The notes beneath the pieces are model-generated. The model saw nothing but the letters and a program-made list of their open reading frames with translations. It was not told where the DNA came from and ran no database searches. From positions 62,220 to 126,219 of the forward strand of contig NZ_LMGK01000023.1 in assembly GCF_001427125.1 (NCBI RefSeq): 64,000 nt of DNA, read 5' to 3'. Position 1 is the stretch's first letter. Every line of letters begins with the position of its first letter. Of the stretch, positions 18,407-25,384 are shown piece by piece. The translations under genes and the position numbers were made by a program. The stretch is from Pseudomonas sp. Root562. Its GTDB lineage: Bacteria; Pseudomonadota; Gammaproteobacteria; Pseudomonadales; Pseudomonadaceae.

Positions 18407-18721
18407 TTAAGCCTGAATACCGGTGATTTTGATCTCGGTGTACCACTGGCGGTGGCCCATACGCTTCATGTGGTGCTTACGACGACGGAACTTGATGATG
18501 CGGACTTTATCGTGACGACCTTGGGAGATCACTTCAGCCACAACGGTAGCGCCAGCAACAACTGGAGCACCGATATTCACGTCGTCACCGTTGGCAACCA
18601 ACAGAACGCGATCAAAGGTAACGGATTCGCCGGTAGCGATTTCCAGTTTTTCGATCTTCAGGTATTCACCTGGGGCGACTTTGTACTGCTTGCCGCCAGT
18701 AACGATTACTGCATAAGACAT
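18407..18721 (-). CDS. rplU: 50S ribosomal protein L21
   Basis: 104 residues from the ATG at 18721 (MSYAVIVTGGKQYKVAPGEY), with GGAGAA upstream; the frame extends to 18781 but family alignment rejects that. FRRRKHHMKRMGHRQWYTEIKI is the conserved C-terminal rRNA-binding part. First gene of rplU-rpmA-obg and divergent from ispB. Confidence 0.98.
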   Translation of the reverse strand: MSYAVIVTGGKQYKVAPGEYLKIEKLEIATGESVTFDRVLLVANGDDVNIGAPVVAGATVVAEVISQGRHDKVRIIKFRRRKHHMKRMGHRQWYTEIKITGIQA

Positions 18722-18900
18722 GGTATTTCTCCGATAATCCTGCTCACCCAGCTCTTTATAAGAAGAGGTATTGGCTGGCATGGCTGCATGGGGCTGGAAG
18801 GCCCGCTTGCAATTGCGTAAGGCAGGTGCTGCCCAGGAAGTTCAGGGTGCGCGATTGTACGCAAGGCACGAGCGCCTTGCAATAGGCCGTCCATCGCGCC

Positions 18901-18929
18901 TTGACAGGCCCGGACGTGGGTCCTAGCAT
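18901..18929 (+). promoter_or_regulatory. Sigma70-type promoter for ispB
   Basis: Consensus TTGACA at 18901-18906, a 17-bp spacer, TAGCAT at 18924-18929. The predicted start near 18936 gives a leader of about 26 nt. It sits in the 240-bp divergent rplU-ispB gap. Confidence 0.65.
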
Positions 18930-18961
18930 GCCGCGCAACCCTTCTGGAGCGACTGTCGCTG

Positions 18962-19930
18962 ATGCAACCCCAAGCTTTCTACCGCGCGGTGGCGGACGAT
19001 TTTAGCGCCGTCGACGGCATCATCAAGAAGCAGCTGACTTCCCGAGTGCCGCTGGTATCGAAAATCGGCGATTACATTACCTCGGCCGGCGGCAAGCGCC
19101 TGCGTCCTTTATTGGTGCTGCTGTCTGGCAAGGCCCTGGGACGTGAAGGCGATGACCTGCGACTGCTGGCCGCCACCATCGAATTCCTGCACACCGCTAC
19201 CTTGCTGCATGACGACGTGGTCGATATGTCCGGCATGCGCCGAGGCCGCTCGACCGCCAACGCCATGTGGGGCAATGCACCCAGCGTACTGGTCGGCGAC
19301 TTCCTGTATTCGCGTTCATTCGAAATGATGGTCGAACTGGGCTCCATGCCCGTGATGAAGATCCTTTCGCAAGCCACGCGCATCATCGCCGAAGGCGAAG
19401 TCTTGCAGCTGTCGAAGGTTCGTGACGCCAGCACCACCGAAGAAACCTACATGGAAGTCATCCGCGGCAAAACCGCGATGCTCTTCGAAGCCTCGACCCA
19501 CAGCGCCGCCGCCTTGGCCGGCGCAACGCCCGAGCAGAGCGAAGCACTGCGCATGTTCGGCGATCACCTGGGCGTGGCTTTCCAACTGGTCGACGACCTG
19601 CTCGACTATAAAGGCGATGCCGAAACCCTGGGCAAGAACGTCGGTGACGATCTGGCCGAAGGCAAGCCGACCCTGCCGCTGATCTACACCATGCGCGAAG
19701 GCACGCCGGAACAGGCCGCCCTGGTGCGCAAGGCGATCCAGAAAGGCGGCATCGAAGACCTGGAGAGCATCCGCGTAGCCGTGGAAGCCTCGGGCTCGCT
19801 GGAATACACCGCACAACTGGCTCGCGATTATGTGGCCCGAGCGATCAAATGCCTCGAAGTGCTGCCGCCGAGCGAGTATCGCGATGCGCTGGTTGAACTG
19901 AGCGAGTTTTCGGTAGCCCGCACGCACTGA
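18962..19930 (+). CDS. ispB: Octaprenyl (polyprenyl) diphosphate synthase
   Basis: 322 residues. First aspartate-rich motif HDDVVDMSGMRRG (Asp84-Asp88), second LVDDLLDYKGD, plus GGKRLRP for isopentenyl diphosphate binding. It makes the all-trans side chain of ubiquinone from FPP and IPP; the chain length (C45 in many pseudomonads) cannot be read from sequence. Divergent from rplU, as in P. aeruginosa. Confidence 0.95.
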   Translation: MQPQAFYRAVADDFSAVDGIIKKQLTSRVPLVSKIGDYITSAGGKRLRPLLVLLSGKALGREGDDLRLLAATIEFLHTATLLHDDVVDMSGMRRGRSTANAMWGNAPSVLVGDFLYSRSFEMMVELGSMPVMKILSQATRIIAEGEVLQLSKVRDASTTEETYMEVIRGKTAMLFEASTHSAAALAGATPEQSEALRMFGDHLGVAFQLVDDLLDYKGDAETLGKNVGDDLAEGKPTLPLIYTMREGTPEQAALVRKAIQKGGIEDLESIRVAVEASGSLEYTAQLARDYVARAIKCLEVLPPSEYRDALVELSEFSVARTH

Positions 19931-19939
19931 TACTCCCTT

Positions 19940-20030
19940 CGTAGGAGCGAGGCTTGCCGCGAAGGCAATTTGTCAGTCAAATTGATGTCGACTGGTAGAT
20001 CGCCTCCGCGGACAAGCTTCGCCCCTACAA
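19940..20030. repeat. REPIN between ispB and yjdM
   Basis: CGTAGGAGCGAGGCTTGCCG on the left and GGACAAGCTTCGCCCCTACA on the right form an imperfect inverted pair about 50 bp apart. Confidence 0.75.
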
Positions 20031-20107
20031 TTCAGGTGTCGCCCCTCACCCGCTAAAAACCCTATACAATGTGCGCTTTTTAGCGATCCTGAATCCAAGG
20101 AGCCTTA

Positions 20108-20449
20108 GTGAGCACGTTGCCACCCTGCCCGAAATGCAATTCCGAATACACCTATGAAGACGGCGCCCAGCTGATCTGCCCTGAGTGCGCCCACGAATGG
20201 TCCGCCACCGGCGAAGCCGAAGCGGCATCCGATGACGCGGTGAAAAAGGATTCGGTCGGCAACGTCCTGCAGGACGGCGACACCATTACCGTGATCAAGG
20301 ACCTCAAGGTCAAGGGCACGTCCCTGGTGGTCAAGGTCGGCACCAAGGTCAAGAACATCCGCCTGTGCGATGGCGATCACGACATCGACTGCAAGATCGA
20401 CGGCATCGGCCCGATGAAACTCAAATCCGAGTTCGTCAGAAAAGTCTGA
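20108..20449 (+). CDS. yjdM: YjdM/PhnA family zinc-ribbon protein
   Basis: 113 residues from a GTG with AAGGAG upstream. An N-terminal zinc ribbon (PPCPKCNSEYTYEDG and LICPECAHEW) precedes the conserved DSVGNVLQDGDTITVIKDLKVKG and KIDGIGPMKLKSEFVRKV. The family was once tied to phosphonate use (PhnA), but that link is doubtful and no function is established. A GC-rich hairpin without a T run follows at about 20462-20486. Confidence 0.93.
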   Translation: MSTLPPCPKCNSEYTYEDGAQLICPECAHEWSATGEAEAASDDAVKKDSVGNVLQDGDTITVIKDLKVKGTSLVVKVGTKVKNIRLCDGDHDIDCKIDGIGPMKLKSEFVRKV

Positions 20450-20610
20450 TATTGCTGTATTCCATCCCGCGCCAAGCGTGGGATGGTGCTTCGCCCTCTC
20501 CCGTCCCACCCAGCAATTTTACGCAATAGCCAAAGGCCAGCCGTTTTGACCTTACGCAATCTTTGCCCGGAAAAAAGCGCAAACCTCTAATCGATCCTTG
20601 CTATTTATTG

Positions 20611-20629
20611 AATAGGAATTATTCTCATT
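20611..20629. promoter_or_regulatory. Fur-box-like operator
   Basis: AATAGGAATTATTCTCATT; its reverse complement AATGAGAATAATTCCTATT is close to the classic Pseudomonas Fur-box form. It ends 27 bp before the ATG of the 85-residue gene, where a repressor would block transcription. Confidence 0.65.
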
Positions 20630-20656
20630 GAAAACCATCAATGGAGATGAGAACCC

Positions 20657-20914
20657 ATGACTTATTTGATCGATGCCTGGCTGGATCGCCCGCACCCTTA
20701 CCTCAGGATCCTTCATCGGGAAACCGGGGAAGTCTGTGCCGTACTGGAAGAGGAAGCGTTGAACGAACTTCAGGATCAGGGTGACCTGGACCTCAACGGC
20801 TTGAGCTCAAGCGAGCCTGTGGTGCTCAAGGAAGTGGTGCGCAACCTGTTTCTGTTCTGCTATGCCCGAGCATTGCGCCCGACACACGAGTTGCACCACA
20901 AGATAGAAGTATGA
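20657..20914 (+). CDS. PA4570-family small protein
   Basis: 85 residues, starting MTYLIDAWLDRPHPYLRILH. It has no signal peptide or membrane segment and an acidic middle (LEEEALNELQDQGDLDLNG). It resembles the conserved Pseudomonas protein at the equivalent locus (PA4570), for which no biochemical role is known to me. GGAGATGAGAA precedes the start. The Fur-like site immediately upstream predicts induction under iron limitation. Confidence 0.85.
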   Translation: MTYLIDAWLDRPHPYLRILHRETGEVCAVLEEEALNELQDQGDLDLNGLSSSEPVVLKEVVRNLFLFCYARALRPTHELHHKIEV

Positions 20915-20930
20915 AAAACGCCGCAAGACT

Positions 20931-21032
20931 CTGTAGGAGCGAGCCTGCTCGCGAAAAACTCAAAGACACCGCGTTCATTCAGAATGCCCGCGTCATCGTT
21001 GACGCCCATCGCGAGCAGGCTCGCTCCTACAG
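20931..21032. repeat. REPIN between PA4570-like gene and fklB
   Basis: CTGTAGGAGCGAGCCTGCTC and its inverted copy GAGCAGGCTCGCTCCTACAG are a nearly perfect pair flanking about 55 bp. It sits at the convergent ends of two genes. Confidence 0.88.
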
Positions 21033-21042
21033 GAAATCGGCC

Positions 21043-21660
21043 TTACAGAACGTCGAGCAGTTCGACGTCGAACACCAGAACGCTGTGCGGCGGAATGCTG
21101 CCAACGCCTTGAGCGCCGTAAGCCAGTTCACTCGGCACGTACAGGCGCCATTTGCTGCCGGCATTCATCAGTTGCAGGGCTTCGGTCCAGCCAGCGATCA
21201 CGCCGCCAACCGGGAATTCTGCAGGCTGGCCACGCTCGTAGGAGCTGTCGAACACAGTGCCGTCGATCAGGGTACCGTGGTAGTGAGTACGCACGGTGTC
21301 TTCACGGGATGGCTTGGCGCCTTCACCGGCAGTCAGTACTTCGAACTGCAGGCCGGAGGCCAGGGTGGTGATGCCGTCACGCTTGGCGTTTTCAGCCAGG
21401 AAGGCCAGGCCTTCGCCAGCGGCCGCTTCAGCCTTGGCTGCTGCTTCGGCTTGCATGATTTCGCGAATCACCTTGAAGCTCGCGGACATTTCTTCCTGGC
21501 CGACACGGCTAGGCAGACCGGCAAACGCGTCGGTCAGGCCGGCCAGGATCGCGTCCAGGCTGACGCCCGGTGGCGGGTTGTCGCGCAGTTGGTCGCCCAA
21601 CTGACGGCCGATACCGTAGCTGACGCGTGTTTCGTCGGTGGACAGATTTACTTCGGACAT
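21043..21660 (-). CDS. fklB: FKBP-type peptidyl-prolyl isomerase FklB
   Basis: 205 residues from the ATG at 21660, preceded by CGGAG; the frame upstream to 21735 lacks support. An N-terminal dimerisation helix region (TDETRVSYGIGRQLGDQL), then an alanine/glutamate-rich linker helix, then the FKBP domain (VRTHYHGTLIDGTVFDSSYERGQPAEFPVGGVIAGWTEAL...YGAQGVGSIPPHSVLVFDVELLDV) near residues 110-205. No signal peptide, so cytoplasmic. Confidence 0.94.
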   Translation of the reverse strand: MSEVNLSTDETRVSYGIGRQLGDQLRDNPPPGVSLDAILAGLTDAFAGLPSRVGQEEMSASFKVIREIMQAEAAAKAEAAAGEGLAFLAENAKRDGITTLASGLQFEVLTAGEGAKPSREDTVRTHYHGTLIDGTVFDSSYERGQPAEFPVGGVIAGWTEALQLMNAGSKWRLYVPSELAYGAQGVGSIPPHSVLVFDVELLDVL

Positions 21661-21781
21661 GACACTGCTCCGCTGTGCGGACGGCCCGGGAACTTGCCGT
21701 GCGTGCACAGCGCGTCCCGGAACGCCCGGAACCAAAAGGGCCAGCAGACTAGCACAGTTGCCATAGCGTTGATCAGGGGCA

Positions 21782-22090
21782 TCAGCCCTGATGCGGTGAA
21801 CGCTGCTCGATCGGCACTTTCAGGCTTTCTTCAATGCCACCCAGCCCGCACATCTCGTCATGCACCAGAGTGTGCACCAGATTGAAGTTCAGCTTGGGAA
21901 AGGAGCGCAGCACATCACGGGCGTGCTCCACTGATCGCAGGTGCATCATGTGGCCGTGGGTATCGCTCAACGGATACGCCGCGCCATGCATCCGTGCCTC
22001 CAGCAAATAGATGCCTCCCTCCAGCGAGATCAGGTTCAGCTCATCGACCTTCCCGGCGACGGCATAAGCATTCAACTCTTGCAGGTTCAT
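21782..22090 (-). CDS. DUF6482 family protein
   Basis: 102 residues from the ATG at 22090, with GAGGTG upstream. The sequence MNLQELNAYAVAGKVDELNL, then a HMMHLRSVEHARDVL segment and LVHDEMCGL, matches what I know as the DUF6482 family of Pseudomonas. Soluble, no signal peptide, function unknown. Confidence 0.8.
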   Translation of the reverse strand: MNLQELNAYAVAGKVDELNLISLEGGIYLLEARMHGAAYPLSDTHGHMMHLRSVEHARDVLRSFPKLNFNLVHTLVHDEMCGLGGIEESLKVPIEQRSPHQG

Positions 22091-22162
22091 GAAACACACC
22101 TCACGCATTGGCGAACCAAGACATCTACAGGCATATGCCTCGGCACCTCAAAGCACAAGCCA

Positions 22163-22206
22163 AAAACGACGCCGCCCGTCTGTTTCTGCAACAGACGGGC
22201 GGCGGC
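22163..22206 (-). terminator. Rho-independent terminator of yqhA
   Basis: On the minus strand a long GC-rich stem (GCCGCCCGTCTGTT/AACAGACGGGCGGC around a short loop) is followed by TCGTTTTT. It lies 22 bp after the yqhA stop. Confidence 0.75.
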
Positions 22207-22227
22207 ACAGCGATCAGCAACAGGTGA

Positions 22228-22716
22228 TCAGTGCTTGGTCACTTTATCCAGGTAACCCATGGCGAACGCTGACACGACGAAGGTCATATGGATGATCACG
22301 TACCACTGCAAATGCTCGGGATCGACATTTTTGGCGTCCATGAAGATGCGCAGCAGGTGGATGGACGAAATGGCCACGATGGAGGCGGCCACTTTCATCT
22401 TCAGCGACGAAGAGTCCATGGTACCCAGCCAGTTGAGCTTTTCCTTGCTGTCGTCGATGTCCAGTTGCGAGACGAAGTTTTCGTAACCGGAAATCATCAC
22501 CATCACCAGCAAACCGCCCACCAGCGCCATGTCGATCAACGACAGCAGAACCAGAATCAGGTCCGATTCGGCCATCGAAAATACATTGGGTATGACGTGG
22601 AAGACTTCCTGGAAAAATTTAAGCGCCAGCGCCAACAACCCAAGGGACAAGCCAAAGTAGATCGGCGCCAGCAACCAGCGGGATGCGTACATTGCGTTTT
22701 CGATAAAGCGTTCCAT
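22228..22716 (-). CDS. yqhA: UPF0114 family inner-membrane protein YqhA
   Basis: 162 residues. The signature RWLLAPIYFGLSLGLLALALKFFQEV, then four hydrophobic segments, ISGYENFVSQLD and the terminal AMGYLDKVTKH, fits UPF0114/TIGR00645. Inner-membrane protein of unknown function, monocistronic with its own terminator. Order matches the PA4572-PA4576 region. Confidence 0.92.
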   Translation of the reverse strand: MERFIENAMYASRWLLAPIYFGLSLGLLALALKFFQEVFHVIPNVFSMAESDLILVLLSLIDMALVGGLLVMVMISGYENFVSQLDIDDSKEKLNWLGTMDSSSLKMKVAASIVAISSIHLLRIFMDAKNVDPEHLQWYVIIHMTFVVSAFAMGYLDKVTKH

Positions 22717-22885
22717 TGAATCTCACAGGTGGTCTGAAAATGGACGCGAGTATAACAGCCACCTGCCCTTCCTCAGAAGCGGCCATAAACCACCGGGAAT
22801 CTGCCACCTGCGCGGTGTGTGGCAACGTTTTCTGCTAGTGTCCAGATCATTGATATTGCCGTGATATCGGACAGGAAGACTGGAA

Positions 22886-24715
22886 ATGGATGTGCGACTA
22901 CCCCTGACGAGTGCCGGAATCTGCCTGGCCGTGCTGCTGAGCGGCTGTTCGCCCAGCGAAGAGAAACGCCAGGTGAGCCTCGAGGAAAAGACTGCGCAGT
23001 TCGAAAAATCGCTGGATGCGATCGAGGATCCGAAACTCAAGGATGCCGTGGCCGAGCTCGGCGGTTCGCTGCTGTTGCTTGAACGGGCGCAACTCAAGCT
23101 CGACAGCAAACCATTGGAAACCGAGTACGGCGAAGACGTCCTCGCCGTGCTAAAGCACTACCCCACGCCACAAGCGCTGGTCGATACCTACATCAACGGC
23201 CTGTTCGTACTGCATAAAGATTCCAGTTCAGATTACCTGACCGACCTGCAGCCGGTATTCCCCTTCAATTTCAGTATTCCGGCGGCCTTCATTTTCCCTC
23301 ATGGGCTGCAATGGCAGTCGGTGACCCTGAGCAATAAACGGGTGATAGCCTTTCAGCCGGAATGGTCGGAAACCGATCCCGGCATTCAGTTGAGTCCGTC
23401 GAGTTCAAACCTGACCAACCCTGATGACCTGACGGTGGCCTATCCCTTCATCGACGGGCTCGACGTCGACATCAAGAATCAGCCTCAGCCGGTCAGCCTG
23501 CAAGGCACGGTGGAGGTCATCGCACCTCGCCGGCTCTATAGCTTCGACCTGACGAAAAAGGACGAGGGCCAGACCCGCACCAATGACAACCTGAGCGTCA
23601 CCTTGATCAAGCTGGGCACCAACTATGCCGAAGTCGAGTTCAGCAACAGTGCGCCACAAGCCCCCGAGATCGGGGAAACCCCGCTGAACCCATTGATCGT
23701 CCAGGCCCGGGACGCCACCGGGCAATTTCTCTCACGCTCTGGCTCAATCAACGAAACCGCTACACAAATCGCCTTCTACCAAAAGCAGCTGGCGAAGATG
23801 CAGCAACAAAAGGTCTGGAGCGAGGCGCTGGAAAAACAACTCGATGATGAGCAACGCAACTTCGAGAAACAACAAACCCACCGTTATTCAAAAGTGTATT
23901 TCAACGGTCCCATCGAAACCCTCGAAGTCAGCCTGCTGGACTTCTCGAGCGCCACGGTGACCCGCAAGGACTTGAACCTGCCGGTACGCCGTTTCGACCG
24001 CAGCACCACGGACAAGGCCATCCAACCGCTGAACCTGCCGGTGGTGGTATATGACGACCAGGCCTCGACATGGCTCAAGGGGGCAACGCTGACTGAGGAA
24101 CAACTGAAAAAAGGTGTGAGCATCAGCCAATCGGTCGAAGACCCCAGCGCCGCGCGAATCGAATTCAATCACTTGAGAAGCTTCAATGACGAGTTGCTGG
24201 GGACGTCATTCAACCCCGGTGAAAGCCCGGTCAGTTTCTTCACCGAGGACAGCCGTGGCAAACGAGATGAACCCATTGAATTGCCACCGCAGGCCTATCA
24301 GGTCGACCCATTACGCGGCAGCATCACCTACGATCTGAACCTGTTCCCGGAAACACCGGCTTATGTGGTGGGCTCCATACCGTTGTTTCTTGCGACCATC
24401 GACAAAAAGACCTTCGATGCCCATCAATTGCCCAAGGGGCTGGAGTTCAAAGGCAATACGCTAGTGGTGGATCTCAAGAAATTTCCCGAACAGGACTGGC
24501 GCTTTTTCACCAAGGATGAGAGCGGCAATTACCTCAAGGAAATTCTAGCGGTCAATCATCTCGCGAGCGCAGAAGGGCCGGCGCTGTTTGCCGTGCATTA
24601 CTTCTATGGGCAGCCCACACGCCTGGAGACCTATCAACGAACTGACCTCGCCACCGTGCCCTACGGTTTCGAGGTCAGACTCGACAAGGCCGACTTGAGC
24701 AAACTGCCCGAATAG
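22886..24715 (+). CDS. Large uncharacterised lipoprotein
   Basis: 609 residues. The signal peptide ends in the lipobox LLSG|C at Cys21, so the mature protein is lipid-anchored. Ser22 at +2 suggests sorting to the outer membrane. A short helical region (residues 25-75) precedes a long, probably beta-rich body, with a coiled-coil-like stretch around 290-335 (QKQLAKMQQQKVWSEALEKQL). I recognise no domain. It has a methionine start with GGAAGA-like upstream sequence and is divergent from yqhA. Confidence 0.85.
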   Translation: MDVRLPLTSAGICLAVLLSGCSPSEEKRQVSLEEKTAQFEKSLDAIEDPKLKDAVAELGGSLLLLERAQLKLDSKPLETEYGEDVLAVLKHYPTPQALVDTYINGLFVLHKDSSSDYLTDLQPVFPFNFSIPAAFIFPHGLQWQSVTLSNKRVIAFQPEWSETDPGIQLSPSSSNLTNPDDLTVAYPFIDGLDVDIKNQPQPVSLQGTVEVIAPRRLYSFDLTKKDEGQTRTNDNLSVTLIKLGTNYAEVEFSNSAPQAPEIGETPLNPLIVQARDATGQFLSRSGSINETATQIAFYQKQLAKMQQQKVWSEALEKQLDDEQRNFEKQQTHRYSKVYFNGPIETLEVSLLDFSSATVTRKDLNLPVRRFDRSTTDKAIQPLNLPVVVYDDQASTWLKGATLTEEQLKKGVSISQSVEDPSAARIEFNHLRSFNDELLGTSFNPGESPVSFFTEDSRGKRDEPIELPPQAYQVDPLRGSITYDLNLFPETPAYVVGSIPLFLATIDKKTFDAHQLPKGLEFKGNTLVVDLKKFPEQDWRFFTKDESGNYLKEILAVNHLASAEGPALFAVHYFYGQPTRLETYQRTDLATVPYGFEVRLDKADLSKLPE

Positions 24716-24721
24716 CAGAAG

Positions 24722-25063
24722 TCAGTGTTCGGGACGAAATTCGAAGCCACCCACGTTACGGCAGCGGCCGCCATTGATTTCCCGCAGCTGGGCTTGCAGA
24801 TGCAGGCACCAGATTTGCGGATCATCGGCCAGCTCATAGCCGTGCAGTGTCAGGCTTTCAACAATGGTGTCGAGGATGGTTTCAGCCGCAAAGGGGCCAT
24901 GGAACGGGCCTTGGGCTTTGATGGCTGAAGGTTGCTCGCCAGCCATTCCGGCGGCGAAGAGCAAGGTCCACATCCCCGTATCCCCGGCCAGCGGCTTGAT
25001 GGCGCATTCGATACGGGTCACGAGACCCAGGCATTGACGAGTGAGGCAGAGGTTGCGCGACAT
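24722..25063 (-). CDS. Conserved hypothetical protein (PA4575-like)
   Basis: 113 residues with six cysteines and no signal peptide or membrane segment. MSRNLCLTRQCLGLVTRIEC opens the protein, and HLQAQLREINGGRCRNVGGFEF closes it. Position between yqhA/lipoprotein and the Lon-like protease corresponds to PA4575 as I recall. No function recognised. It is convergent with the lipoprotein gene, 6 bp apart. Confidence 0.72.
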   Translation of the reverse strand: MSRNLCLTRQCLGLVTRIECAIKPLAGDTGMWTLLFAAGMAGEQPSAIKAQGPFHGPFAAETILDTIVESLTLHGYELADDPQIWCLHLQAQLREINGGRCRNVGGFEFRPEH

Positions 25064-25268
25064 GGCGGCGACCCTCGGTCGATCCGGTATTCAGCCCTCA
25101 TGGGAAAGGCTGTTTCGATCCAGTGATTACTGTCCTTGTCCTTGAGCAGAGAATAGAAGAAAAGAACGAGTTGCAGACCAATCGACACCAGAAGGCGCCG
25201 AATGGTCATAGTGTGAATATTGACGCCAGAGTGATGGCGTTTTTTTGTTGAATACACCGTGTAAAAAT

Positions 25269-25358
25269 GCAGAAGCGAGCCTGCTCGCGATGGCGGTGTG
25301 CCAAACAACATAATGTTGAATGTCAGTCCGCTTTCGCGAGCAGGCTCGCTCCTACAGT
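25269..25358. repeat. REPIN downstream of the Lon-like protease gene
   Basis: GAAGCGAGCCTGCTCGCGA and TTCGCGAGCAGGCTCGCTCC form an inverted pair flanking about 40 bp. The left arm has lost its usual TGTAGG end. Confidence 0.82.
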
Positions 25359-25384
25359 GGATCGGTGCGAAGTTCAGGCTTGCA

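Noticed and set aside
25018..25209. Possible 63-residue minus-strand membrane peptide upstream of the PA4575-like gene
   Set aside because: No ribosome site, and it overlaps the start of the accepted gene by 46 bp. One hydrophobic run is weak evidence.
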